41,627 bases of DNA from Silicimonas sp. GTDB taxonomy: Bacteria > Pseudomonadota > Alphaproteobacteria > Rhodobacterales > Rhodobacteraceae. The stretch spans positions 1 to 41,627 of the forward strand of contig JAJEFO010000072.1 in the NCBI GenBank assembly GCA_022820365.1. Reading direction: 5' to 3'. This document shows positions 24,298 through 32,643 of this stretch, piece by piece. Numbering within the stretch: position 1 is the stretch's first letter; the number at the start of each line of letters is the position of its first letter. Made by a program: the position numbers and the translations under genes. The notes under the pieces are model-generated. The model had not been told where the DNA came from. It searched no databases and saw only the letters and a program-made list of their open reading frames with translations.

Positions 24298-25538
24298 TTT
24301 GTCACTCTTTCATAAGTTGGCCGTTCACCCGATTGTGCCGGATGGTCAATGAAGCAGGCAACCGATTGGCTGGGGGTAATCGCTTCCAGGACCGGATCGT
24401 TGCTGCGGCAGGTGCCGGTTTCATGGGGGCAACGCCCCGCAAAGCGGCAGGCGGTCGGCGGGTCGACAAGTTCTGGTACCGTGCCCCGAATGGCCGCAAG
24501 CTTGCCGCGCGGCGTGTCCGCGCCGGGAACCGCCGCCATCAGGCCGCGGGTGTAGGGATGGCGAGGGTTCGCGAAAACCTCCGCCGTTGTCCCGATCTCA
24601 ACGATTCGGCCCGCATACATCACTGCCACCCGATCGCTGATGCGCCGCACGAGCGACAGGTCATGGCTGATGTAGAGCACAGAGGTCTTGCGACGCTGCT
24701 GAAGGTTGCGAATCAACTCGAGAATTCGTGCCTCCACCGTCACGTCCAGTGCGGTGGTGGGCTCGTCTGCGATCAAGAGATCAGGGTTGCATGCCAGCGC
24801 TTGCGCAATCATCACCCGTTGCCGCATACCGCCCGAAAGCTCATGCGGATAGCGGGCCATGAGCTTGCCGGGATTCGGCACTTGCGTCTCGGCCAGCGCA
24901 TCGGCCACCATCTTGGCGAGCGACTCTTCAACCCGCAGTCTTTGCGCTCGCCGCGGGCCAGGCAGGGAGAGAAGCCAGCCATCCCCGAAACGCGGGCTTT
25001 GTGATGCAAACCGCCGGATTGCACCGACCGTGTCGGGGGGGAGGCCTGCAAGTGCGATGAGCTCTTCCGTTCGGTGTTGCAGAAAGACCTCTGCAATCTG
25101 CGCACCGATGGGAAGCGTCGGGTTGAGGGCCTTTCCCGGATCCTGGAAGATCATCGCGATGCGATCACCGCGAATCCTGCGCATGTCCTCGGAAGAGATA
25201 CCGAGCAGATCAACTGACCGATCCCGGCCTGCCTGCCGTCCAGTGCCATCGCAAGCTTCGCAGCCAACGCCTGCGCAGGCTTTGCAGACAACATGCGTGT
25301 GAAACGTGACCGAACCGCCGGCCAGAATGCACGGCGGCACCGGCAGCAGGCGGAGAAAGGAACGGCCCGTGACGCTCTTGCCGCAACCGGTCTCGCCGAC
25401 AAGGCCGAGAGTCTCTCCGTCACGGATGTCGAAACTGACGCCGTCAACCGCGTGAACGATGCCGCGCTTCGACTGGAAGTAAACCTTCAGGTCCCGAACC
25501 GATGCAACCGGGGCGGCGCAATGCCTCTCGTCGAGCAT
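24294..25538 (-). CDS. oppD: Opp/Dpp ABC importer ATPase, OppD type, with cysteine-rich insert
   Basis: A 414-residue ATPase, longer than the usual 320-340. It has Walker A GETGCGKS (48-55), Q-loop Gln132, signature LSGGM (234-238), Walker B LLIADEP (254-260) and the C-terminal motif [14 protein letters not shown]. Two insertions are notable: [16 protein letters not shown] (85-100), a DnaJ-like double CxxCxGxG between Walker A and the Q-loop, and about 50 extra residues between Q-loop and signature (near 155-210). The ATG at 25538 shares a base with the OppC stop and has GAGGG upstream; a GTG at 25541 is possible. The Cys insert could bind zinc or another metal. Confidence 0.92.
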   Translation of the reverse strand: MLDERHCAAPVASVRDLKVYFQSKRGIVHAVDGVSFDIRDGETLGLVGETGCGKSVTGRSFLRLLPVPPCILAGGSVTFHTHVVCKACAGVGCEACDGTGRQAGRDRSVDLLGISSEDMRRIRGDRIAMIFQDPGKALNPTLPIGAQIAEVFLQHRTEELIALAGLPPDTVGAIRRFASQSPRFGDGWLLSLPGPRRAQRLRVEESLAKMVADALAETQVPNPGKLMARYPHELSGGMRQRVMIAQALACNPDLLIADEPTTALDVTVEARILELIRNLQQRRKTSVLYISHDLSLVRRISDRVAVMYAGRIVEIGTTAEVFANPRHPYTRGLMAAVPGADTPRGKLAAIRGTVPELVDPPTACRFAGRCPHETGTCRSNDPVLEAITPSQSVACFIDHPAQSGERPTYERVTK

Positions 25539-26467
25539 CACCGGCCCTCAGTCCGTGGATCAAGTGCGTCGCGAAGGCCGTCTCCGACGAGATTGAAGGC
25601 AAGTGCCCAGAGAAAGATCATGAGCCCTGGAAAGGTGGACGCCCACCATCGTCCAGATGCGATCCCCGCCTGCCCTTCGGAGACCAGCACGCCCCATTCG
25701 GCGATCCCTGCTTCCGACAGGCCGATGAAGGACAGCGTCGCGCCAATCAGCACTACGTTGCCCATGTCAAGCGTCGCCTGGACGGTCACTGGCGTCACCG
25801 CGTTTGGCAGTATGTCGCGAAGATATATGTTTAGCTTCGAGTCCCCGATCACCCGAGCCGCGTCAACAAAGTCATGCTGCTTGATCTGCAGGACCTGCGC
25901 ACGCATGATGCGCGCGTACTTCACCCACAGCACCACCGCGAGCGCGAGTATGATGTTGCCGAAGGACGGACCCAGCACCGCCGCGATGGCAAGCGCGAAA
26001 ATCAGTTCCGGGATCGACAGGAACACGTCCACTAGACGCATCAGCACTTCATCGACCCATCCACCGACCAGCCCAGCTATGGATCCGACAATTGTGCCAA
26101 CGATCATCGTTGAGCCAACGACCATGAGGCTCAGTTGCAGAGACGTACGGCTGCCCCAGATGACGCCGTAGAGCACGTCGCCACCCTCGTTCGTGGTTCC
26201 AAGCGGGTGACCTGGCGTCCCTGGCGGCTTTCTGACCGCACCCCAGTCGCGGGGCATCTGGTAAGGATCAGGCGAGTTCGGTTCCAAGAGCCAAGGTGCG
26301 AAGATCGCCATGACGAGCATCAAGGCAATGATGACAAGGCCGATTACCGTTGCCGGGTTCGAAGCCATCCCCTGCAGCACACCGAAAAGGCGGCGCATGC
26401 GCACGCGAAAGGCGGTGTCCGCTGTCATGGCTCCGGCGGCGATGCGGGATTGCTGAACGTCGGTCAT
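25538..26467 (-). CDS. oppC: Opp/Dpp ABC importer permease, OppC type
   Basis: A 309-residue permease with a polar N-terminus of about 38 residues, then a first membrane helix (VIGLVIIALMLVMAIFAPWL) and a periplasmic segment with HPLGTTNEGGDVLYGVIWGS, the OppC hallmark. The EAA loop includes VDAARVIGDS. The late stretch GIAEWGVLVSEGQ is also typical. It is separated from the OppB stop by one base. It pairs with OppB as the pore. Confidence 0.94.
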   Translation of the reverse strand: MTDVQQSRIAAGAMTADTAFRVRMRRLFGVLQGMASNPATVIGLVIIALMLVMAIFAPWLLEPNSPDPYQMPRDWGAVRKPPGTPGHPLGTTNEGGDVLYGVIWGSRTSLQLSLMVVGSTMIVGTIVGSIAGLVGGWVDEVLMRLVDVFLSIPELIFALAIAAVLGPSFGNIILALAVVLWVKYARIMRAQVLQIKQHDFVDAARVIGDSKLNIYLRDILPNAVTPVTVQATLDMGNVVLIGATLSFIGLSEAGIAEWGVLVSEGQAGIASGRWWASTFPGLMIFLWALAFNLVGDGLRDALDPRTEGR

Positions 26468-26468
26468 G

Positions 26469-27482
26469 TCATTTTCCCAATGTCACCCGACGATCAAGGT
26501 TCGCATAGACCAGATCGACGATGAGGTTCACCACCAGGAAGAGGACGGAGGTAAAGAGCACATAGGTCATCAACGTCGCCTGGTCGCCCCTCAGGACCGA
26601 ATCCGCCATCCACCGGCCGAGACCTGGCCATCGGTATATGATTTCGACCGTAATGGTGCCCTGCAGCAGGAATCCGAAGGTCAGGCCGATAACCGTCACC
26701 GTCGGCACCAGCGCGTTTCGCCGGGCATGCCGCTTCAACACGATACGTTCGGCGAGTCCCTTTGCGCGGGCGGCGTCGACATAATCCTGCTGCAATTCCT
26801 CGACCAGCGCCGAGCGCATCATTCGTGCGACGATTGCAGTCGCTCCGTAGCCCAGCGTGACCGACGGCAAGACAAGGTGCCAAATCGCATCCCAAAGGGC
26901 AGTCGGGCTGCCAGCCAGGATCGCATCAATGGTATAGAGCCCAGTGGGATGGGCAATGGACGCAAAGATTGCCGCGTCGCTCCGCCCGATGGGCGCGATG
27001 CCGATATGTGCCCAGAAAATGATCAGGAGAAGGATTCCAAACCAGAACTGCGGCAGGCTCGCTCCGCTCACGGCCACGATCCGCGTCACGTGGTCGGGCA
27101 GTCGGTTCCGCCGCGCCCCGGCATACGTGCCAAGCGCAATTCCTAGGAACAGCGCCACCAGCCCTGAGGCAATGGCGAGCTCCATTGTTGCGGCGAGCTT
27201 TAGAGGGAAGACGTCCGCAACCGGTGCCGCGGCAACGCCCGACCATCCGAAATCGCCCATGGCAATGCCTCGGACCCAGTAGAGGTACTGGACCCAGACG
27301 GGCTTGTCCAAGTTGAAGCGCGCTTCGATCTCGGCGACTTCATCTGGCGTCATCTCGTGGCTGAGGTAGATCCCGACGGGCGAACCGCCGATTCGGGTCA
27401 GCGTAAAGACCACGATGGACACGCCGATGATAAGAACGGGCAGGACCATCAGGCGGCGCAGGATATAGTCGCGAAGCTGCAT
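26469..27482 (-). CDS. oppB: Opp/Dpp ABC importer permease, OppB type
   Basis: A 337-residue permease beginning MQLRDYILRRLMVLPVLIIG, the classic OppB start. It then has FNLDKPVWVQYLYWV, GDFGWS, an EAA region QDYVDAARAKGL and the end EIIYRWPGLGRWMADSVLRG. About six membrane helices are present. The ATG at 27482 has GAGGTCGGCAG upstream. It follows the binding-protein gene after a 64-base spacer containing a strong stem-loop. Confidence 0.95.
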   Translation of the reverse strand: MQLRDYILRRLMVLPVLIIGVSIVVFTLTRIGGSPVGIYLSHEMTPDEVAEIEARFNLDKPVWVQYLYWVRGIAMGDFGWSGVAAAPVADVFPLKLAATMELAIASGLVALFLGIALGTYAGARRNRLPDHVTRIVAVSGASLPQFWFGILLLIIFWAHIGIAPIGRSDAAIFASIAHPTGLYTIDAILAGSPTALWDAIWHLVLPSVTLGYGATAIVARMMRSALVEELQQDYVDAARAKGLAERIVLKRHARRNALVPTVTVIGLTFGFLLQGTITVEIIYRWPGLGRWMADSVLRGDQATLMTYVLFTSVLFLVVNLIVDLVYANLDRRVTLGK

Positions 27483-27499
27483 CTGCCGACCTCATTTCA

Positions 27500-27523
27500 A
27501 ACGGGCCCGCAAACGGGCCCGTT
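27500..27523 (-). terminator. Strong stem-loop between oppA and oppB
   Basis: A perfect ten-base-pair inverted repeat, AACGGGCCCG/CGGGCCCGTT, with a four-base loop. It begins 23 bases after the oppA stop. There is no T run on the minus-strand side and oppB follows within 20 bases. It most likely protects the oppA message or causes partial termination, giving more binding protein than permease. Confidence 0.7.
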
Positions 27524-27546
27524 CGTTTGTCAGGACATTCTCGGAC

Positions 27547-29205
27547 TCACTTGTCAAAGAATGCGAATTTCAGGCTCGGACGCGGCCACAAAGGCTGCAT
27601 GGCAAAGCCCTTCAGCCAGTCGCGATGCGCCGACACGACGCCTTCCTGCGCACCGATGAGCCACATGGGATCCTCGTAGAGCATCGTCTGCAACTCGCTG
27701 TAGAGCGCCGCGCGCTTGGCCGGATCAAGCTCAACCGCTGCCTGATCAATGAGGCTCGCGACCTTCTCGGAGTCCCTGTAGCCATTGGCAAATCCGTGAA
27801 CCTCGCCCCACTCGCCGTCCGGATGCTGGTAGGCCTGCATGTAGAAATTCGGGTCGGCCGCCGGATCCGCGTTCTTCGCCCACATCGCGTATTCGAGCGG
27901 GTTCTGGGCGTGGGCGTCGTCGAAGACCGACTCGGCCACGGCCAGCACGTTGATGCGAAACTTCGGGTTTAGCCTCTCTATTGAATCCTTCAGTACCAGG
28001 CACATCAGCGCGAAGAGGTTGCCTTCCTCTGTGATGACCGAAACGGAGAATCCTTCGTCCCAGACGCCGGCTTCGCGGAACAGGCGTTCGGCTTCTGCGT
28101 AGTTCTTCCTGGCATAGACCGGTGCATTCGGATCGTGCCCGAAGATGCCGATGGGCGTATAGTGCGTGTTGAACGCGCCAAAGCCTGCCAGTGGACCATT
28201 GAGAAACGCCTCGTAGTCGAATGCATGGTTGAAAGCCTGACGAATGCGCGGATCATGGAAGAAGTCGACCGGGATCGTGTCTTCCGATGGCAACGCACCT
28301 TCGGGGATGTTGAGGTTGAAGCCGATATGGAGCGGTTCGAGAAGCAACCCGCCCGAATAGACGGTTACGCCATCCACGCCTTCGAGATCGGCGATGAAGG
28401 AGGGATCGGTTTCGATGGTGTCGAACTCCCCTGCCCGCAGACCCAGCACCCGGACATCCGGGTCGCCCCCGATCTCGATCCGGACGTCAAGCTTGGCGTT
28501 TTCGCCCCAGTAGTCGTCGTTGACTTCAAGCTGGATGTTTTCGTTCCGGTTCCATGCCACGAACTTGTACGGTCCGGTCCCGACCATGTTGCCCGCCATG
28601 AAGGGGTTTGGCGTGCCAGCCTCGACTCCGCCATTCGCTTCCACCGCGTCTTGACTGACGATCGACGCCACCATGGAGACAACAGCCGAGTTGAGGAAAC
28701 TGGCAGACGGCTCGGAAAGCGTCGCGCGGAAGGTCATGTCGTCAACCACTTCTGTCGATGCGACCACATCGGACAATGCGCCGGCATTGCCTTCTGGCAG
28801 GTCCATGGTCATGGCCCGGTCCCAGGAGTACTTCACGTCATCAGCGGTGAATGCCGTGCCGTCGTGGAAAGTCACGCCTTCCCGCAGCTTGAAGGTATAG
28901 GTCATCCCGTCACTCGAAATGCCTCCGTTCTCAACGCTGGGAACCGCGACCGCTAAAGACGGAATCAGTTCAGGACTCGTCGGCCCAATATCCAGCAGCC
29001 GGTCGTAGACCTGCAGAATCACCGTTTCGCCCCCTTCACCCGGCTCCACCTGCGCTGGGTCAAGCGTTGTCGGCTCGTCATCGGCTGCGTGAACCAGCAG
29101 CCCCGGGTTATTCACTTGCGCTGTCGCCGCGAGCGGTGCGGCAAGTGCCAGTGCCAATGCTGCAATCCCGGCCTGAAGGCCATTGCGCCATCCCGTTGTC
29201 GTCAT
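27547..29205 (-). CDS. oppA: Opp/Dpp ABC importer periplasmic binding protein (SBP family 5)
   Basis: A 552-residue protein with signal peptide (hydrophobic core GIAALALALAAPLAATAQV, cleavage near residue 29). LVHAADDEPTTLDPAQVEPG is the usual lobe-1 start, followed by YTFKLREGVTFHDGTAFTADDVKYSWDRA, the diagnostic SBP_bac_5 stretch. The length is typical for OppA/DppA. The ATG has GGGAGGAAG five bases upstream. Family members bind peptides, nickel chelates, opines, aminoglycosides or other small amphipathic molecules. It is the first gene of the operon and lies under a LacI-type operator, so the ligand is probably linked to the LacI pathway rather than general peptides. Confidence 0.94.
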   Translation of the reverse strand: MTTTGWRNGLQAGIAALALALAAPLAATAQVNNPGLLVHAADDEPTTLDPAQVEPGEGGETVILQVYDRLLDIGPTSPELIPSLAVAVPSVENGGISSDGMTYTFKLREGVTFHDGTAFTADDVKYSWDRAMTMDLPEGNAGALSDVVASTEVVDDMTFRATLSEPSASFLNSAVVSMVASIVSQDAVEANGGVEAGTPNPFMAGNMVGTGPYKFVAWNRNENIQLEVNDDYWGENAKLDVRIEIGGDPDVRVLGLRAGEFDTIETDPSFIADLEGVDGVTVYSGGLLLEPLHIGFNLNIPEGALPSEDTIPVDFFHDPRIRQAFNHAFDYEAFLNGPLAGFGAFNTHYTPIGIFGHDPNAPVYARKNYAEAERLFREAGVWDEGFSVSVITEEGNLFALMCLVLKDSIERLNPKFRINVLAVAESVFDDAHAQNPLEYAMWAKNADPAADPNFYMQAYQHPDGEWGEVHGFANGYRDSEKVASLIDQAAVELDPAKRAALYSELQTMLYEDPMWLIGAQEGVVSAHRDWLKGFAMQPLWPRPSLKFAFFDK

Positions 29206-29287
29206 GTCTTCCTCCCGATTGTCATTGCGATCGTTGAGTTTCGAGCACCCTCCGGATTCTTTGCGACTGCTGCGAATCCCAAGTTGT

Positions 29288-29299
29288 GCAATCGTTTGC
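29288..29299. promoter_or_regulatory. LacI-family operator at the oppA start site
   Basis: GCAATCGTTTGC is the exact reverse complement of the operator in front of osmC (19090-19101) and matches GCAAACGTTTGC at 11 of 12 positions. It lies seven bases downstream of the predicted oppA -10, overlapping the start of transcription, so a bound repressor would block it. Confidence 0.75.
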
Positions 29300-29305
29300 C
29301 GAAAA

Positions 29306-29334
29306 AGGGTAGCGTAGCGCGGACATTCTGTCTA
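29306..29334 (-). promoter_or_regulatory. Predicted sigma70 promoter of the Opp operon
   Basis: On the minus strand, -35 TAGACA (29334-29329, five of six consensus bases) and -10 TACCCT (29311-29306) are separated by 17 bases. The start site would fall near 29299 at the edge of the operator, about 95 bases before the oppA ATG. The arrangement matches that of the osmC promoter. Confidence 0.55.
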
Positions 29335-29379
29335 CATTCTTCTCACTCGAGTGCCTTGCATGATAACAAATTGATTCTA

Positions 29380-30525
29380 ATGATAAAATCCGTAGAAAAT
29401 CTTGAACGCAATCCTGGAGAGGACCCGTTCATCGTGGCTCGAGGGGGATTCTACCGCCGTTGGCTGTCAATGATCGACGACATCGAGGAGCTTGAACGCA
29501 TCGTCACAACACTTGAGGGAACGACCGAGGACAAGTGGGTTCCGGTCTGGCGCGAAGCAGGTGCAAGACATGAAGCCGAGGGTGATCGCCTGGAAGCAGA
29601 GGGTGACATAGAAGCCGCCAAGCCTCGGTTTTTATTGGCAAAAACCTATTACGCAATAGGCCGCTTTCCCGGCGAGATATCGCCGCTCAAAGCTGAAATC
29701 AGCGCCGATTGCGCACGGGCCTACCGCAAGGCCTGCTCCCACCTGGATCCACCGATGAAAGTTCTGGATATCGTTTGCGAAGGAAAGGACTTCCGCGCTC
29801 ACTTCAGGGCGCCAAGATCCGATTCGCCCGTTCCCGCCGTGCTGATCATGTGCGGCGCCGATGTCTTCAAGGAAGACAGGGGATGGGCAGCGGAACTGGC
29901 GCTGGAGGCCGGACTCGCGTCCTTGGTGATGGACGCGCCCGGCACGGGCGAGAATCCGTTCCCGTGGGAGCCGGAATCTGTCAAGGCCTGGGTCGCGGCC
30001 GTTGATGCACTGATGGCGCGCCCCGAAGTCGACCAGAACAGAATCGGGGCCTTTGGTATCAGCAGAGGCGGCTATTCCGTCATGCAGCTTGCAGGCACGG
30101 CGCCAGAAAAGGTCAAGGCGGTGGCCGCCATTGCTGGCCACCCGTTCGGCTACGAAATGTCCGACGAGGAGATGGCCGCGATTGCCGCCGCACGAAACCG
30201 TCGCTCAACCCATCGTTTCGGCCCGCCCGACGGACCACCGTCCTTTCCGACCTGGTCTGTCGAGAAGGAACGGGAGATCTTCGCAGGCTGGTCCTTGTCC
30301 TCCCTGGGCCTTGTCGAGAGGATCAACATGCCGGTGCTGATGATCAATGGCGACAATGATCATCTCGCACCAATTGGCAATATTCACTACATGCTTGAAA
30401 GTGGACCGGTAGGCACCCGCAGCGCAAAGATCTACAAGGGCTCAGGCCACTGCGCGTTCGAACATCAGACGGAATGGGGACCTGCCACTTTCCGGTGGCT
30501 CAAGAGCAAGCTGTCGGCCGAATGA
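29380..30525 (+). CDS. Alpha/beta hydrolase, FrsA/2,6-dihydroxypseudooxynicotine-hydrolase-like (second copy)
   Basis: A 381-residue protein with a charged helical N-terminal part (about 1-125) and a C-terminal hydrolase core. The elbow GISRGG gives Ser228, with Asp327 (NGDNDHLAP) and His357 (GSGHCAFEH). The layout and the Ser-Asp-His order match the 10457-11536 protein, but the two are clearly diverged. The ATG at 29380 lacks a ribosome site, and codons before it show no homology; TTG 29371 is an alternative. It is divergent from oppA across 174 bases that contain the LacI operator, so it may share that control. By family it would be a C-C or ester hydrolase. Confidence 0.85.
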   Translation: MIKSVENLERNPGEDPFIVARGGFYRRWLSMIDDIEELERIVTTLEGTTEDKWVPVWREAGARHEAEGDRLEAEGDIEAAKPRFLLAKTYYAIGRFPGEISPLKAEISADCARAYRKACSHLDPPMKVLDIVCEGKDFRAHFRAPRSDSPVPAVLIMCGADVFKEDRGWAAELALEAGLASLVMDAPGTGENPFPWEPESVKAWVAAVDALMARPEVDQNRIGAFGISRGGYSVMQLAGTAPEKVKAVAAIAGHPFGYEMSDEEMAAIAAARNRRSTHRFGPPDGPPSFPTWSVEKEREIFAGWSLSSLGLVERINMPVLMINGDNDHLAPIGNIHYMLESGPVGTRSAKIYKGSGHCAFEHQTEWGPATFRWLKSKLSAE

Positions 30526-30575
30526 CCGCAGTGAGGGCGCTCGCAATGCAGCCCCAGACAGGCCGAACCCGCGTT

Positions 30576-30600
30576 CGCTCCCTATCAAGCAACGGGAGTG
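30576..30600. terminator. Possible bidirectional terminator between convergent genes
   Basis: CGCTCCC (30576-30582) can pair with GGGAGTG (30594-30600) across an 11-base loop, with one G-U pair. It lies in the 81-base space between the convergent ends at 30525 and 30607. It has no T tract, so the call rests mainly on position. Confidence 0.35.
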
Positions 30601-30606
30601 AGACCC

Positions 30607-32187
30607 TCAGACATCCATGATGCTTGACAGGTCCTCACCGAGATCCTTCAGCACAACCATGGCTGCGTTACGCCCTGGATAGCCAGTGATGGAACCTCCG
30701 GGATGGGTCGTTCCCCCGGTCTGGTAGAGCCCTGGAATCGGCATCCGGTGCTGCGCCCAGCCTGGCACAGGGCGCTGCTCTCCGGCAAAGCTGATCGACC
30801 GGTCACCACCGTGGGCCGCCCCCTGTATCATGTGCGGATTCAACGCTTCGATGTCCACGGGCGACTTGGTGTTTCGGGCTAGGATCACGTCATCGGTGAA
30901 GCCGGGGCAAAATCGCCGTATGGATTCGATCAGGCGTTCGGCAAAAGCCTCCTTGCTCGCTTCCCAGCCAGACGGTCCGGTGTCCGGAAGGTCATGGACC
31001 ACATGGGTGAGAAACTTGACGGTGTGATGACCATCCGGAGCGCGGCCTGGATCCACGAGCGTCGGCGTCGCCACCAGCAGCCACGCCACGTCGTCCGACA
31101 GTCGACCGTCATAGATGTCGCGACCGGATTGCACGAGATCCTCGATCCAGCCGGCATATCCAGCCGAGACAGCGCTTCGCGGCCCGCGCCGGGTTTCGAA
31201 TACGGGAGGCGCAGAAGTTGCAAGATAGGTGGCAAAGAACGGCACGCCAACGTTGTAGGTATCCACGCCAAAGAGGAAATCTTCGCCCCAAACGTCCTTA
31301 TGCGCCATGTCGACGAGGTGCTTGACATGGATTGTAGACACCACCCCCTTGCTACCCCGAAACTCCCGCCCATCTCGCGTTCGAACCCCGACGCATCGGT
31401 TTCCATCCAGCATCAAGCTCTCAACCCAAGCTTCGTAGTGAAACTCGGCTCCGTGGCCGGAAAGAAACCCGACCAGCGCATCCGTGAGACGGCCAGATCC
31501 CCCTTTAGGAATCGACCAGCTCTTTGCCTGCCGGGGTGCCGTGATCTGATACGGGAGAAGCCCGGTGCCCGCCTGGTCGACCGGGACGGCCGTCTGAAAC
31601 GCCATCCATCCCATGAAAGCCCGCACGTGCGGGCTGGCGAATTCACGCAAAATCACGTCTCGCGCGCTCATGGCCATGCGCCGCATCCAAACTCCGCCGC
31701 GCGGATGATCGCGAAGCAGGTCCTTCAACGAGGGAGCCATGCCGATCGGACCGGACCGTGCCGCTCCGAGAAGCGGGCGAAGCTCATCGAACTCGCCGAT
31801 CAGTCGCACGTAGCTTTCAGCATCTTCCTGTGAATACCTGGCAATCTCCGCAACGGTCGCATCCAGATCGAGCCACATCGTGATCTGCTCGCCATCGGGC
31901 AGCGCGACATGGGCTACGGGATCCGGGTGAAGGTAGGAAAGTCCATACTTGCCTACCAAACCGAGTTCATCTAGCCGGATGAGCGGGTTCTGCAGAATTA
32001 GCGTGTGTCCTGTCGAGCAGGTGTCGATCCCATACCCCGGTCCCAGGATGTCTTCCGTGGCGCAACCCCCTCCTGGAATCGGACGCGCATCAAGAACCAC
32101 GCAGGAATATCCGGCCTTTGACAGATAGCACGCAGTCACCAGGCTGTTGTGGCCCGCGCCCGCAATCACGAAATCCGCTGCCGCCAT
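30607..32187 (-). CDS. FAD-dependent oxidoreductase, phytoene-desaturase/CrtI-like
   Basis: A 526-residue flavoprotein. The N-terminal dinucleotide motif is GAGHNSL (10-16), with the acidic VVLDARPIPGGGCATED strand following. The C-terminal FAD signature is GLYQTGGTTHPGGSITGYPG near the end. The ATG at 32187 has GGGAAG upstream. This CrtI-like group includes carotenoid desaturases and many uncharacterised oxidoreductases. No carotenoid genes are nearby, so a dehydrogenation or isomerisation of the catabolic substrate is more plausible. It is convergent with the 29380 hydrolase and divergent from the hydroquinone reductase. Confidence 0.87.
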   Translation of the reverse strand: MAAADFVIAGAGHNSLVTACYLSKAGYSCVVLDARPIPGGGCATEDILGPGYGIDTCSTGHTLILQNPLIRLDELGLVGKYGLSYLHPDPVAHVALPDGEQITMWLDLDATVAEIARYSQEDAESYVRLIGEFDELRPLLGAARSGPIGMAPSLKDLLRDHPRGGVWMRRMAMSARDVILREFASPHVRAFMGWMAFQTAVPVDQAGTGLLPYQITAPRQAKSWSIPKGGSGRLTDALVGFLSGHGAEFHYEAWVESLMLDGNRCVGVRTRDGREFRGSKGVVSTIHVKHLVDMAHKDVWGEDFLFGVDTYNVGVPFFATYLATSAPPVFETRRGPRSAVSAGYAGWIEDLVQSGRDIYDGRLSDDVAWLLVATPTLVDPGRAPDGHHTVKFLTHVVHDLPDTGPSGWEASKEAFAERLIESIRRFCPGFTDDVILARNTKSPVDIEALNPHMIQGAAHGGDRSISFAGEQRPVPGWAQHRMPIPGLYQTGGTTHPGGSITGYPGRNAAMVVLKDLGEDLSSIMDV

Positions 32188-32643
32188 GCCATGTCTTCCC
32201 AAGATATTTTGGTGCGCTCAGCGCATGCAAACGAAGGTATTCTCAGCACCGTGAAATGAAAAGCGATGACGGCTGGTTTCGGGGAACTGCACCCATGTCA
32301 CGGGTGAAGAACCAATAGTGCCACTACGCCGTATTCGCCACGCACGGCGTGTGATCGGCACTGTTTTACCGTCGGCGTTCATCTTCAGATTCCGTGCTGA
32401 CAAAGGACATGCGGTCCCAATGTTCGCTGGCTGCCCTTCCGCCGACGGCGCAACGGGAGGCAACAAGTCTGATGCTGTGACTCCGACGGGAGTGTCTGTC
32501 GCAAATTCCGACGGAAGCGAACACATTTGAACCACCGACCTGCCCCACGCGAGCCCGAGACCGCTTGATCCGTACTTGTCCGAAAACCTTGAAGATGCTT
32601 CCAAATGCAGGCACACGGCCCCTAAAGCCAAGGGAGCGAGAGC
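32188..32643. other. 456-base divergent non-coding region rich in inverted repeats
   Basis: No supported gene lies here. Inverted repeats on the plus strand are: CACCC/GGGTG (32290-32306); a two-part stem AGTGCC...GGCACT enclosing ACGCCGT...ACGGCGT (32317-32362), followed by GTTTT two bases later; CCGTCGGCG/CGCCGACGG (32369-32377/32440-32448); ACTCC/GGAGT with loop GACG (32480-32493); and TTCC/GGAA with loop GAC (32506-32516). Together they suggest a structured leader or small RNA ahead of the hydroquinone reductase, though GC-rich DNA forms some hairpins by chance. Confidence 0.4.

Noticed and set aside
29344-29353. Perfect palindrome CACTCGAGTG between oppA and the 29380 hydrolase
   Set aside because: It occurs once in the places examined and could be chance; it may still be an operator for the plus-strand gene but nothing else supports it.
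32227-32233. GCAAACG half-site near the FAD oxidoreductase start, as a further LacI operator
   Set aside because: The second half does not match (AAGGT instead of TTTGC), so it is no better than chance.
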